This document shows positions 23,301 through 35,829 of a DNA stretch of 64,000 nt, piece by piece. The translations under genes and the position numbers were made by a program. Each line of letters opens with the position of its first letter. Position 1 is the stretch's first letter. The notes under the pieces were generated by a model. That model worked only from the letters and a program-made list of their open reading frames with translations. It was not told the DNA's origin and searched no databases. Source of the stretch: Sphagnum compactum (Eukaryota > Bryophyta > Sphagnopsida > Sphagnales); NCBI GenBank assembly GCA_965153455.1, contig OZ234502.1:1343267-1407266 (forward strand), in the 5' to 3' direction.

Positions 23301-24050
23301 ATACCAGCCTTGTTCCAATTTCAATACCAAGTATATACCTGCCTCATACCAGCCAAAAATCAGTCTTGGTCCCACTGCCAGGACCAGGCTTGGTTCCAAT
23401 ACCAGGACCAGGCTGGTATGAAAATTCTAAACAGTATGCAGTACTAGGACCAGGCTGGTATGTTCAAAAGTTGATAACCCTGGTTACAACACAAAAGTGC
23501 ATCACTTTGGCTACTAGGCTGGTAGAGGATTGTAATGTGTAAAATTGGGCCTGCATTTCTTACAGGTTGATATGGTGACAATGCTTGAGAAGGCAATCAA
23601 CTATGTCCAGTGTCTTGAACTTCAGATTCGGGTAACACTCAAACTACGACTTGCAAATCAATCCACTGTCTCTTGCTTACATATACATCTCTAGTTCTGG
23701 AACTGACAATTGTGGCCAACTGCAAAATCAAATGACCAGTGGCTTTTTGAAAGCTAAGAGAGTGACTCCAGTTTGCAAGAAACTGAGTGCAATTTTCTTT
23801 CACAACAATACAAAGTTTGATGATTCTTTTGTCTGTGTACCTACAGATGCTCAAGGATGATTCACTTTGGCCAAAAGCCCTTGGAGCACTGCCGAATACA
23901 CTCCAGGAGTTGCAGGAGCTTGCTGGACCAGAAATTGCAGGGCAAGGGCAATGTAAGTCTGACATTGTGGAATCTGAACCAAAAGTAAGCATGGAATTGG
24001 TGGAGAAAGATCGTGCAAACCCATCCAGCTCCATTCATAGTACAGAGTAA
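20375..24050 (+). CDS. bHLH transcription factor, RSL-like (subfamily VIIIc)
   Basis: Exons join 20375-21790, 22315-22539, 22834-22899, 23566-23631 and 23847-24050. All junctions are GT/AG, all are phase 0, and together they encode 658 residues. The start is the first ATG of the long frame (MKDVESWRGG); upstream in-frame codons contain no ATG. Exon 1 encodes a long low-complexity region with an Ala run (near residue 175), Gln-rich patches and an internal ~30-residue repeat. The DNA-binding part is spread over exons 2b-4: DPQSIAARVRRERITERLKH, LQNLIPNGDKVDMVTMLEKA, INYVQCLELQIRMLKDDSLW. The basic region has the RRER core with Glu and Arg for E-box contact; the loop and second helix follow. DPQSIAAR, the VTMLEKAI helix and the LW-P tail resemble RSL/RHD6 proteins, known regulators of rhizoid and root-hair growth. 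It is presumably a nuclear dimer. Coding GC is well above the flanks. An extra, duplicated exon lies in intron 1. Confidence 0.88.
21145..21345 (+). repeat. internal ~30-residue tandem repeat in bHLH exon 1
   Basis: Two successive units read TGLGFSPSGNKPAVSNVWEM and TGLGFSPNGNEAAVTNMCWE, each followed by Gln-rich MQQQ and MKSF. DNA is similarly repeated (AACAGGGTTAGG near 21150 and 21239). The reading frame is kept. Confidence 0.85.
21982..22197 (+). other. duplicated exon 2a of the bHLH gene (upstream copy)
   Basis: This 216 bp block encodes 72 residues (NAGKKPAAGGMPW... to ...PIAAQ) that align end to end with exon 2b (22315-22539), about three quarters identical by eye. It begins after CTTTCAG and ends before GTAGAG, so both splice sites are usable. 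A second, better acceptor (TTTTATTTCAG at 21948) would add 11 in-frame residues. Both copies are phase 0, so including either, both or neither keeps the frame. Compared with 2b, the basic lead-in KPRAR is KTLAH and DPQSIAAR is DLQPIAAQ, losing three basic residues. Similarity continues ~40 bp into the following intron. It may be a degenerating copy or an alternative exon. Confidence 0.8.
22315..22539 (+). other. exon 2b of the bHLH gene (canonical copy)
   Basis: 225 bp, 75 residues, flanked by TTCTATTTCAG and GTAAAG. It ends with LNTNLKPRARQGSANDPQSI AAR, which runs directly into exon 3 (VRRERITERL) and gives the expected conserved basic region. This is the copy that fits the family. Confidence 0.85.
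23160..23475. repeat. minisatellite in the intron before exon 4
   Basis: Built from CTGGTAT, ATACCAGCCTTG and GGACCAGGCTGGTAT units. ACCTGAGG-AATACCAGCC occurs at ~23248 and ~23291; CAGGACCAGGCT recurs three times after 23375. Because CCAGCCTGG-type units point both ways, the transcript could fold into hairpins. It does not disturb the splice sites. Confidence 0.75.
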
Positions 24051-25639
24051 AATTTAGTAGGGAGTTGCTTGAGTTGTGTAACTTTAGAAAACATGGGTCA
24101 ATTTCTTCTTCATGCATTGTAATGCTATAAGGCTTGAAATGCATATAATACAACTTTGGGAGGGCTTTGTGTGAACATGGGCAGGTCAAATTCCATGCCT
24201 TCTGTTCACCCTAAACCCTAAAATAGGTACCTACATTTGGAATTCAAGTTTAGGTTTATGATTTTTCCATTTCAGGTATAGGTTTTTTTTTGGTGTTAGC
24301 ATTGGTATGCTGATTTTTGTACCATTTCATCTTGCTCTGCCTTCATACTATGATACTACTCTATTTACCAATCAGGACACTGGGTCCTGGCCTCCTCTGA
24401 TAGGAACCCCTACATATGGGGTATGTGCATATTACCGTTGTATTTTTCTAGATCAGAACATTCACAAGCTCTTTTGCATCAGTTATAGGCGATTTATGAA
24501 GACTATTGGGCTCCTCAGCTTGAGTGTACATGGACTGTAGTAATGTGGGAGAGGATGTAAATTATTAATTTGGCTTGAAGGGTCATTGGCTGTATCAATT
24601 GATTAGAAATGGCCATTTTTATTGGTGAAATTTCACCAAAAAGTGAAATGAAAAATGAAAAAAATAGTGATTTTATAGATTTTCAATTGCCAGAAGTGAG
24701 AAAAAAAGTAAAAATCTCCAGATTTCTATAATTGGTTTTCAGTGTATAGCCAAAATATAGAAGGATCATTAAAGATTTGTATTTCATATTTGGTTTGTTG
24801 TCAGATTTGGCTAAATCTTTTAATGCACAATTGCCACTTTTTTTACATCTTCGGATGGATGAAAACCACTTTGGCTATAAGCAAAAGTTCTTGAAAAAAC
24901 ACCAATTTCATTTTAATTTAGCAAGATGAAAATTCTATATTTTGGACGGTTAAGGCATTTGTGCTGTATTTTACCTTACTTGATTAATGTATTAGGAGAT
25001 AATTAATCAGAAATCAAGTGCCTAATTAATATAAATTTTTGGTCAGATGTTAATGCCTAAACCTGAGAAAATTGACAGGCCTTTGTAATATAACATCAAA
25101 ATGTTGCAACTTCCATCTGCAATTAGCAAGGATGAACAAGATGAATGTAATGATGATTATTTTGCATGTGAGCCTTGAATTATATAGATCGATAGATGTT
25201 CCAACAATCTATTAGCCATATCATCTTTTGGGTTTGCATGTAACTACAACCGAGCAAACATTAAGTAAAGCACTAATTTACATTCTACGAAATTGTTAGC
25301 AAGTGGCCTTCTTGTACCATTCGATGTTAGAAATTGTGAAATGTAAACCATGTGTTGTAGTACTACATGCCTTTGGACTCATGCATCTTTTCGTCTTAAA
25401 CATTGTTAGGATTTGACTAATTAATGTTGTTGAAATCTTTAGCAAGAAAATAAAACTATTCAAATACTTCACACATGGTTTGTTCTCAAGATCCCAACTA
25501 ACTTGAATCACATTCACTTCAACTTTAACAAAAAAATTTGTCCAGAAAGGTCGTCATTACCAGTGATGGGCGGGTATTGAAAAGAAACTTGAGTATCACA
25601 TTGGGTATCAATCTATAAAAAATAAAATAAAATTTGATA
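24051..25639. other. 3' flank of the bHLH gene and AT-rich intergenic DNA
   Basis: The 3' UTR presumably begins here, but no strong AATAAA signal is seen close to the stop. The rest is AT-rich with no recognised gene. Confidence 0.4.
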
Positions 25640-26590
25640 CCCTGTCTTAGGATGAAAGCATACTAGAGATGAACTATTTTAGACAAAAAATGGTGATGCA
25701 TAACAATTACAATAGTGTACAATGAGCTTTTCCTTAGCGACAACTTTTTGACAATCTTAAATTTTAGTGAAAAGTTTTTGGAATGTGTGCAATAACTTTT
25801 TATAGCTCAAAGTTCATTTTAAATCAAAATTAACTTTGATCCAATGATCGAACTAAAAAAGAAGGGTACATTCAATGTACACATAATATATAACATGCAA
25901 GTTTTTTTGATGGCCATAGGGTGTCATATTGGATGACATGTTCCATTAACAAGGGAAAAAAAATGGAAAAAAATTGGAAAATAGGCCCACCTTAAGGATC
26001 TTCATTGCTTTCATTTAACATGTTTCTTTTATTAAGATATTTAATAATATAGTTTTTATGGCTTACCAACATTGAAAAATCATGTTTTTGATCAAAATGA
26101 TTTAATTTAATTTTTTTCAAAACAATTGGTGGATTTTCTTTTCTTATATCATTTTCATTCTTCACCTAAGATTTCATACAACAATATCATCTATAACTTC
26201 ATTTAAAAAATATATTTATCATTTAAAAAACTTTTTTGATGAGTATTATTTTGGTCCAAATATATTCATCACATAAAAATTGTTCATCTTTTGTTTATTT
26301 TTTTGAAGATTGATTAAGTCAAGTTGCAAACTTTTCAAATCTCCCCAAAGTTCACAATATTGTCATCAAGTTTGGTGTGCATATCTTGTCAATTTTTTGA
26401 AATGTAGAAAACTATATGTCATGACAAAAACCTTGAGGGATTCTAATGTGCTTTCACCCCAAGTCTTCAATTTTAATTTAAAAAAAAGAGAATTGTGCAA
26501 GTTTTTCAAAACCTTTTTAAAAATTGGATTTGACAATTGTCATAAAAAAATGATAACCACTCAACATTGATCATTACCTTTAATGATATA
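25640..26590. repeat. dispersed repeat, copy A (~950 bp)
   Basis: Shares ordered blocks with 54790-55700 in the same orientation: AAAAAATGGTGATGCATAAC, CTCAAAGTTCATTTTAAATC, TTTGATCCAATGAT, ATGGCCATAGGGTGTCAT, GATGAGTATTATTTTG and GTGCTTTCACCCCAAG all have counterparts there. The end resembles 10440-10530 and runs into TGATAACCACTCAACATTG. No ORF. Probably a non-coding transposon or LTR fragment. Confidence 0.65.
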
Positions 26591-29500
26591 TTGCAAAGTA
26601 AAAATATATATAATCAATTAAAGTACAAATGATTTTGTGCAAGGTTATGAACAAATCAACATCACTTTTCATTATAAATATTGCTTTCCTAGGAGTTATG
26701 TAAATCTACGTGGTCTTCAAGGAATGTATAACACTTGTGGGTTGCCTATTTTCTTGTCAATTTCATATTAAAAATAAGCAACATGAAAGAAAAAATGGAC
26801 AAGAATAGTTAGCTTCTATCATATTTGTTTGATGTAAATAGGTTAAATTAATCCAAACAACCCTAGATACAACAAGCTTTTAATTAAATATTAGATGCAT
26901 GAACATGGTTCAACATATTAAAACAATCAATTTCACAACCAAATCAAGCTTGCTAAAAGAAAAATTAGTAAAAATGTTAGGGCATAATGCAATAGTGTTA
27001 AATTTCCATCCACCTTTTTGTGACAATCTACATTAAACCTCCACCATCTTGCTCTAACACCTGACCTTGTTAAATCTTGTGATGTTTTACACACTTTTGT
27101 GACTTCTAATTAAAAAACATTATAAAAAAGAAAAAGGTTTATGACTTGGCTAAACTAAGTATAGGGACTTAAACATAATGATCTTAATGCCTTTTTGCCA
27201 TGTATAGTTGTAAATTACCCAAGAGGTTTGCTTAATTACATAAAGTAATAAAATGCCTAATATTGTTCTAAAGGTATTTTATGTTGTAGAAATTTTTTTA
27301 AAAAAACTTTAAATGAACTTTAATCAATATTGGAGAATCAATGAAAAGCCTTTTCAAGAACCATAAATCTTTTGCTTGGTCACTAATGAACTTAAAATCA
27401 TGTATTTTCTTGCCCAGTTTTGGTTTGTTAAAACTTGCATCAACTTTCATTATTAGACACCCAAGTCCCCAATAGGTGGTTCAAGTATGGTATTTTTCAT
27501 GATGAATGATGTGGCCCCAACTTGCATAGTTGGTCCTTGTGGTGAAGTTCCCCATTTTGATAAGAACAATAAAACAATAGCAAGTTGGTTTGTTATCCCT
27601 ACCTCTTCATGATGATCAACAAAAGAATGTGAGAGCTTTGGAATAGGATTAGGACAAATGATTCATGAACAATTGTCAATATTTTAATTGTACAAATAAA
27701 CTTGAAATTTGTGGTTAGTGTAATTTTGAGCCAATTTTGGGGCCTAAACTTTTCATGTGCAAACACATTCATCATGGCTTGGTGAGTCCAATGTGAGTCT
27801 AGGGCAAGTCCATGATTGAATTTTGCCTCAATTTACTTTAATCACCTAAATTGTTTGTCTTTGTGCAGGTGAATTGATTAAAGGGTGTATGCACAGGTTA
27901 ATGGTTCATTTTAAATAGATGTAGAACTCCTAAAGGTCCTTAATATGTTTTTTAATATATTATCCATATGGATATGGTTTAAAATTTTTAAGATTTCATT
28001 ACTATAATCCTTGATTATTATAGTTTCATTCACTTATGAAACCTTTCAAAACTAGGTGAAAACCCATACTGAAAAATGCTGTAAACTAGTATGGTGAAAT
28101 CATTTTAGAAATCCTAAAAGAAAACCCCATAAAGTTCTTAAGAATAAAAACCCACTTAGATATCATTGTTTAATATATTTAAGATTAAATTATTCACCAT
28201 AAACATCTAAACACAAAATAACATGTAAAAATTGCCACTGTGACTACCAAAAATGAACCACTATAGTTTGCATTCACCCTGAAAGTTATTATTGAAGATG
28301 CAAATGTCATTTCATTCAAGTCTCATCTTGGAGCACTAGCATCCTCTTTCCTATATGGAGTTAAAGAATGTGCCCCAAATTTTTTCTTTTTGATATTATC
28401 AATTTCAGGAGTTGTCATTAATAACTTGGGGTGAACTTAGGGGTGTGTCATATTGTAGGTTTGAATTAAAGTTTATGTTATGTGAAGCTTGAACATAATC
28501 CAAATTTATATTTTAATTTACATGGAGACAAATGTTGAACTTAGTTGGAATTCAACCACAATAAAATTGTAAAGGTGTTCCAAGTTCCATCCATTGGTGC
28601 ATTGGTGGGTTTCTAGATCATTTTAGCTTTCAATATTGAGAATGTTTAATATCCTTAATGAACTTTGGTAAATACCAATATTCTAACATTGTTTCATTTT
28701 AAAATTTTGTACTTTAACATGTTATTTTCAAGCATATAGAATCTATTTAATAACAACTACAAAAATCAGGGGTAGAACTCAACCAAAATTACATTACAAA
28801 AGATAAATTTGCACAATTATGGCCTTTGCAGTGTTTTGAAAACAAAATCAAACCATACCATATTGGATAAAATAGAAAAAAAAAAAACAAAATACTATAG
28901 TATTAATGTTTTTCTGCATCAAAACTGTTCTTTAACTCTAACAGGAGCTTTTCCATATTTCAAAACTACTTTTTGGTCTTTTGAATCATAATTCTCCTCA
29001 TGTTCTAATGTTCAACCATCTACAAAAAATTTCAAAAAATCCTTCTCAAGTTCCCACCATAAACCTCAATTTGAATTAGTCTTCATAAGTTTTAACTCAC
29101 TTAGCCTACACTATCTTGCTACACCTTTGTCCAACCTGCTAGATGTTTTTACTACCTTTGTCTAGTATGTTCAATAGGGATAACACAAATATGCGTTTAA
29201 CAAACTTCATAGGTGTCAACACAATAAGGTGCATAGTTCCATTACATGTTATGGCTTTGTAAAACACATGTCATGTTCTACATAAAAGAACAAACTTTTT
29301 TTGGGGATCTACTATTGGGTCGAAGTATGATTGGGGTATCCCAAACAAAAAAAAATTCATTCCTAGCACTTCTTGAAGTTACCTTTTCCTTCACAAAACC
29401 TAAAGCTTGTCTTACACTTCTCCTTCTCTTTCATGGCAAATGAAATAAATCCCCTCCAAATTTTATACAAGTGTTGAAAGTATCTATTGTTCTCACTTTA

Positions 29501-31555
29501 AACTCCATTAATCATGTGATCATGTATGATATTGGTGTCTATGACAAGGGGTTTGCTGGATATTTTATGAAACATTCTTTTGACACCCCAACCCTGTAGC
29601 TTGAGCCTTAGACTTTGTTAATTGTCAAATTCAAACCTAACACCTCATTGTTGCAAGACAAAATTGTTACCAGTAGCCTACTTCCATGTCCAAATGCCAT
29701 ACCATAGAGTCCTTTAATTTTTAAATTAAATCAAAATAGGAGATCTATCCAACCTTGTGATAGAACCATGTGAACACCACACATCTGGTGGCATCGACTC
29801 CCATGAAGTTTTTTAAAGGATATTTAACATCTTACTTCCATGATTATTGTTTAATGAAAAGGCAGTGTTTCTAGAAATGGGAGGAAACAACCAATTTCTT
29901 TTTTTCAAATAAAATCATTAAAGTTTTTGATGAAGAAGCAAAGTACATTGCGTCATTCCATGTAGGTACATTTATATACTTCATGAAAACCTTAAGTAAG
30001 AACATTAAGATACTTTTGTAAGAGCTTCAAGCAATCCCACCATAGTACCAATTCTTTAAAGATGGATTTTTGTTGTTAAATTTTTAATATCATGTTTGAT
30101 AGTAGAACTAAACTAGCATTTAAGCTTTAATGTGATTTAAACATTTGTATTATGTGGTATGTCATATTTTTATGCAAGTGGCAATTTTGTATATGCTTAG
30201 ATTTGTGTAAAAGATAGGGTTTAAAAATCTAAGGTTTATAGACATATGTCAACCCTATGATGGGAAAAAATGAGTCCTAATATATTACCCTTGCTGCATG
30301 ATATATCAAAAACAGTATACCCACACAACACTGGCCTGCACCCACAACTTTGGATGAAGTATATACCTCATCCTCGGTACCCACTTTTGGAAGGCTCATC
30401 CTTGGGACCTTACTCTCACACATGTTGTCCTTTAATTTGCACATAAATGACAATTTTATAGTAGACTAGATATTCACCTTATTACCATAGTACTTTGGCA
30501 GCTTTCACCACATGTTTGTCCTACAATTAATTAAATTTGAAATTTCATTTTGACAAGTAAAACATTCTTGAAGATTCAATGTTATCCTTCACGAATTTTT
30601 GTTATTTGAAATTTTTTTGGGGAAAAAATTTCAACATTTGTGAAAATAATACAACTAGTGCAGCAGCTTCCAAGGTAGTAGTTGTCAGGTAATTGATTTT
30701 TGGCATACTTACCTTATCAATTGAATCTTGTGAGAGATAAATCTGTTCTCTCTAGCACAGATGCAAAATTTCACCCAAAAAAAAAGGCTTGTCCAAAGAC
30801 AATACAAAATTTCTCCCAACATTTGGGTGCTAGGTAAGTTATCAAATAGTCGGTTAATAACTGCCTGTTAACCTGCTGGTTAATACACCAATTACAGGGT
30901 TTAAAATAAAATAAAAATAAAAATGTTATTTTTTTCTGTTTTCAAAAATTTTAGTATTAGTATTTAAAGATTGATAGCCTACATGGTTGATAATTGAGTC
31001 ATCCAGGTAGGTTATTAGATTTTGAAAATTCAACACCAAGTGGTTCTCAATTTAATCATTTATCAGAAAATAAAGAACCGGCGAGTAGGTTATTAATAAC
31101 CTATATTCAAGGGTCAAAACTCAATAATTGGCCAACACGGGTATGCACTCTTGAGTTCCTACAGTCTACAAATAAGAAAAGTTCAATTTATAATCAATCC
31201 AGTACACTGTTTCTTTTATGAATCTCATGATGCAGCCTAGCGGGGTTCCTTTCAGGAATTTTTTGTAGTCTAAGTGCCAATCATCCATAAGAAGATGTAG
31301 AAACAGTGGCCCAAGCATCCCTAGAAAGATTTAGCCAAAAGAAAACAAGATATTAAATTTTAAATAATATTCCTTTTATATTTTTGGCAACTTACTGGAG
31401 CTAAGTATAATTATTCAAAAGGGTGCAAAATAATATTCACAGTTCACAAAATTTCAAAAGGGATTCAACTCCTACCACTCATTCCATGGTCAAGTTAACT
31501 AAAAATTATCCAACCAAATATTCACTGATGATGGACAACAAATTGATACATACAT
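26591..31555. other. AT-rich intergenic stretch
   Basis: About 5 kb with no recognisable gene, transposase or RNA. Short open frames are scattered and unrelated to known families. An ATACCCACACAACACTGG motif near 30310 may be another end of the TGTGATACCCAC family. Confidence 0.45.
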
Positions 31556-32302
31556 GTACCATTTGTAACTACTTATAAAACATAGAAACTCGTAACTCAA
31601 TAGACCCTTTGGTGAATTCAAGGTGATATGAGCCGATAGTGCCCCCTTTGTAAGTGATTAGTAAGGATTCGGTTTTACCAAGTTGATGACATGGTAGTGT
31701 CAAGCCAGTGTACTTGTTGGATGAAAATTTGAATTCAAAGTTAGGCATGCAATGTTTTTTCCCTTGACTAAAATTGCCTTTCCTTTCATTTGAGTGTTGT
31801 ATAATTTTTGTTGCTTTCCCAATTTGTTCTATCTTTGATGCTCTATCATTTTCTAATGTATTCAATCATTTTGTATGTTTCATTTGAATGGCTTATGGTC
31901 AAGCTTTCTTCATGCAGGCCTGCATATGTTTTAATGAAATTTCGATCATTGATCCAAATCTCAATGCTTCAAACCTAAAGGTTTTTGTGTATCAAGGAGT
32001 CTTGATAATCAACCTTTTTTTTTCATAGTGGATAAGAATGCATAAGAACATTCTAAGTTTTGAGATTGTAAGTTTCAAGAACCAAATTAAAAAAGTGTGA
32101 ATGTCAAAAAATTGATTGGTAAAAGGCTAAATCCAAGATCAAAATTTACCAAGCAACATGTTACAAAAGCAAATTTGGAGGAGGTTTTTGGAATGGTCAC
32201 CAAGTATAGGGCGACCAACATCAACTTGCATTTAAAGACTAACTGCACGCTTGTAAGTTTGTATGTTCATATTTATGGCACATCAAATGTGACAAATAAT
32301 GA
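31556..32302. repeat. inverted repeat, left arm (~750 bp)
   Basis: Reads as the close reverse complement of 36622-37385. Shared landmarks include CATTTGTAACTACTTATAAA at the outer edge, GGGGGCACTATCGGCTCATA (as reverse complement), ATGCAGGCCTGCAT, and TTTGGAGGAGGTTTTTGGAA near the inner edge. Similarity stops abruptly inside at AATAATGAG (about 32302). The minus strand is open for 98 codons (31865-31569) and the plus strand for the hAT N-terminal fragment. Confidence 0.9.
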
Positions 32303-32310
32303 GTTTTTTC
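32097..32310 (+). pseudogene. hAT transposase N-terminal fragment (truncated before the BED finger)
   Basis: Starts MNVKKLIGKRLNPRSKF and continues ANLEEVFGMVTKYRATNINL, YVHIYGTSNVTNNE. It matches the N-terminus of the minus-strand copy at 36831 nearly residue for residue, then loses similarity where that copy enters its zinc finger. After this point only unrelated sequence follows (open to 32384). The fragment has no stops, so either it is recent or the arm was kept similar by gene conversion. Confidence 0.6.
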
Positions 32311-35300
32311 CATTGGTGGTGAAAGGTTCTGGGTTACATAGCGCAAGTGAAAGGTTTCTAAATAAATTGTGCGAAAGTTCATAGCGAAGTAGTAGATAAG
32401 ATGACAAGAGTTCAAGCTAGTAAGTTGTAAGAACATACAAAACCGAGGTTTCTTGCAAGTTTGAGGGTGATATGCTATGAAAGGGGTTCAAATTTGCAAA
32501 ACAACTTGAAGGTATACTTGCAAAATGTACATATTGTGTGGCGCCAATAGATTTGAAGCTTTGTAATCTTTGCTTTTTGAATTGGCACTGCAAATGAAAA
32601 ATAAAGTCAAAAGTCTTGTAGGTGAGAAATGTTAATTGTCAGAAAAGTTGACAGGTGGGTGAAAGCATGTTAAGTTTCAAAAAAATTGTCCCAAATGGCA
32701 ATTTTTTGTACTATCTTTAATAAAATACTTCGTGCAAAAATGATATAAAAACATATTTCAATTTGAATAATAAAATCACAATGTAAATGAACCCAACTTT
32801 TTAATCCTAAAAGTGTTTAAAATTTGAATATGACCACATTGTACTTTGATTATATTTCATTTATATAAACAAATGTCTTGGGGAACACCTTAACACATCA
32901 CATGGTGTAAGTACCATCAAAAGTTGATGTTTCAGGGAAAAAGATTAAAAAAAAAATTTAAGACATCTTAGTGCATCCAAAAACCTATAAAGTGTATCCA
33001 TGCAACTTATATGAATTTTAGATAATTTGGCAAAAATCAAATATTAAATGAATTGTTCCTTGAAAGGCAGTATATGAAAAGTTGATATTCTGAATTTGAT
33101 GTTTGAAGATGAAATCTTCTTATAATAACTATTCTTGAAGGTTTCATGTTTTTGGATTTTTGGGAACCTTAAATCCATTAATTGAAATGAATATTTTCAA
33201 TTTAGAAGTGTAATGGGGTTATAATTTATTCAAAAAAATTGTGTGTTTTAACACTATCACAATTTTTTTTCAAATTTTGGCGTGAATTAAGTCATAATAT
33301 TAAGAAATCACATACAAGAACTTAACTTTGGATTCATTGAAAAAAAAAATCATAACTACAATGGACAATTTAACAACTTGAAAATATTCAAAATGAACTT
33401 GGTTGAAACTTCAAATTGAATACAAATTGATATAGATATTGATGCAAATTTCCTTGTAAACCCATCTTGATATGGCAATAATGAGTATAGACCTTACCAT
33501 GCATTTTTAACATCTTATAATATGATTAGTCATTTGATTTGAAAGCAAAGTCATATCAGTATTAAGCCCTTTTCAGTATTGTGACTATGTTTAGAATTTG
33601 TGTACTCATTCATGTTTTCATTTAGGTTTGTGCTTCATCATGGAATATCACAAGTTTATTGTGTTGCAAGCCCAAGCTAGGTTTGATGTTGCTAAAATTG
33701 GCTACCAATAGTTATGCCAACATTTTACGAAGTTGAAAAGTCGAGTTTCAAAATTCCAATTATTGTGCTTAAGTGATCAATTTGAGAAAGTAGGCAAACA
33801 ATTTACAATTATTATTATTATTATTTCTCATCTCAACATTTTAAAAGTCTAGTTACATCTTCTAGCACTTGACATACTTTATTTTTTGTAATACATTGTT
33901 GGGTTTTTTTCTTGCACTATGCCAAAATGTGGCATCCATGACTTAGACAATTCGCAACTAGTGTCCAAACCCAATCATGGAATCATATTTACCTTGTGAT
34001 TATGCCATTTTTATGATTATTAATCACAACATAATGCATAAACAAAAATGTTTGCCATTGCCATCAATCAAAGAGGTCTTGTAAATCAAGGACGTAAACA
34101 CACATAAAACAATGTTGCTTTGATGTTGAATCATTGGCTTCTTTTACTATCAACAAAACCTACAACCAATTTCATGGGTTGTTACAATATCCACATTGTG
34201 CATTTGTGTTTTGTAGAAGTTGATGGTGGGTGATGAGCCCATATGTGATCCATGGGGTAACATAACAAGTAGTCAAATTGGTTTTAGTTCTTTTCCCACA
34301 TTTAGATTTAGAAGTTTAGATTCACACATCATTGAATTCAAATGATATTGAAGAAATAATTTATATGTTTTAAATTTAATGAAAAGGTAGACTTTACAAT
34401 AATTTGTTCTATGTTTATTCTTTTGTGAAATTCTTTTTTCCTAGTTATTTTTTAAAAAAAAATTTTGGCAAGCCCATTAACATTTTAAAGGCAAAACCTA
34501 GGTTAAAGGCTAAACCTAGACTAAATTTATCTTAAATTTAGGTTGAATGTAGGGGCTAAACCTATAAGCTAAACTTAAAGGTTAAATTGAAAGGCTAAAT
34601 CTACTTGCTAAATTTAAAAGTTAAATTTAAAGGTTAAATTAAAGGTTAAATATAGGCTAAACCTAGGTGAACTAAAGTGAACCAAGTAAAACCAAGTGTG
34701 AGTGTACTTTAATATTGGGTCTAAGAAAAAAATACTCAATCATTTGATGTTGGATTAAATTTATTTTTGTGATTAATGTGAAAAATCATACTATTTAAAA
34801 TCATTCATAATTGTAGTTATAAACATGACTAAACTTTAATCATAATAAAATAAAAACGTTTAAGTCATGGATATTACCTTTTAAACGTAATGGAAATTTT
34901 TAAAAAAATTCCTTGTGCATTCATTGTCCATATTAAAATCATTTTTTTTATAGATTTGAATTCTAGATGACTTGGTAACCTTTTCATTAAATTTTTAGAA
35001 TGAAGAACCTTCCTAAAGTGAAATTTATGTTGTCTTAAAATTCAATAAATTTAAAAAATCTAAGGTGTGACATTTCTAATAGGTCCACCCAAGGATGTTC
35101 ATGTGTATATGGTAAAAGGAAATAACAATTTTAATGTTTAAAACATGTCTTTAAGTTTTTTAAAACACAATTTAGGAACCATGTCTTTAGTGTTGCATAA
35201 TTTTATTGGAAAGGAATTAATGAGAATAACAATATTTTTCCAACTTGTTTCATATTTTAATCATAAATATAATAAAAGATGTTCTACATGATGGCATAAA

Positions 35301-35699
35301 ATTTTAGTATTATAAAACACTAGATTTTGTGGAATTAATGTTAAAATCTTGATTTTTCCATTGAAAAGGTTGCATTAATTTTTTAAATATTTAAGTTACA
35401 TTCCAAAGGTTTGGGAGGAAATTGGGGAGACATGAATACCAAAAAAAAACATTATTTGAAATTTTTAATAAAACTTTGGCACTCCAAATGAAAAATTGTC
35501 ATTTGGAAAGTGTTATGGAGTCCTACATTCCTTATTTAGTTTATATTCAACAAAACATTCCAAAAAAATTCTTTATTTTTTAACAACCTTTTTTGTATTT
35601 ATTGGTCGAGGGATAAAACATACATATCCATTTTTCATTTCTTAACATTTTAGAACATTCATTTTGCTTTACAACGCAAGACACAAATGAGTCATGGTT
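32303..35699. other. central part of the inverted-repeat structure
   Basis: AT-rich, no gene recognised. Contains a minisatellite at 34480-34680, listed separately. Confidence 0.45.
34480..34680. repeat. AGGCTAAACCTA / AGGTTAAATT minisatellite
   Basis: About 15 imperfect 10-14 bp units such as AGGCTAAACCTA, AGGTTAAATTGAA and AGGCTAAATCTA follow each other. The same motif class appears at 46490-46620 and 53650-53990 on either side of the LINE. Confidence 0.75.
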
Positions 35700-35829
35700 T
35701 TTATTGATGCCCAAGTGTTAATTTATGTTGTTTTAAATGCACTATGAGAAAAAGGGGTGTTTTGCAATTGGGCTTGCAACTTAGTCACAACAACTCCTTT
35801 TCAACTATTATACAATTCCTTTATGACTA

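Noticed and set aside
23370-23470. GGACCAGGCTTGGTTCC in the bHLH intron resembles plant miR166 (GGACCAGGCTTCATTCC).
   Set aside because: It is one unit of a local minisatellite, mismatches fall inside the mature region, and no proper miRNA foldback with a single arm pair is evident.
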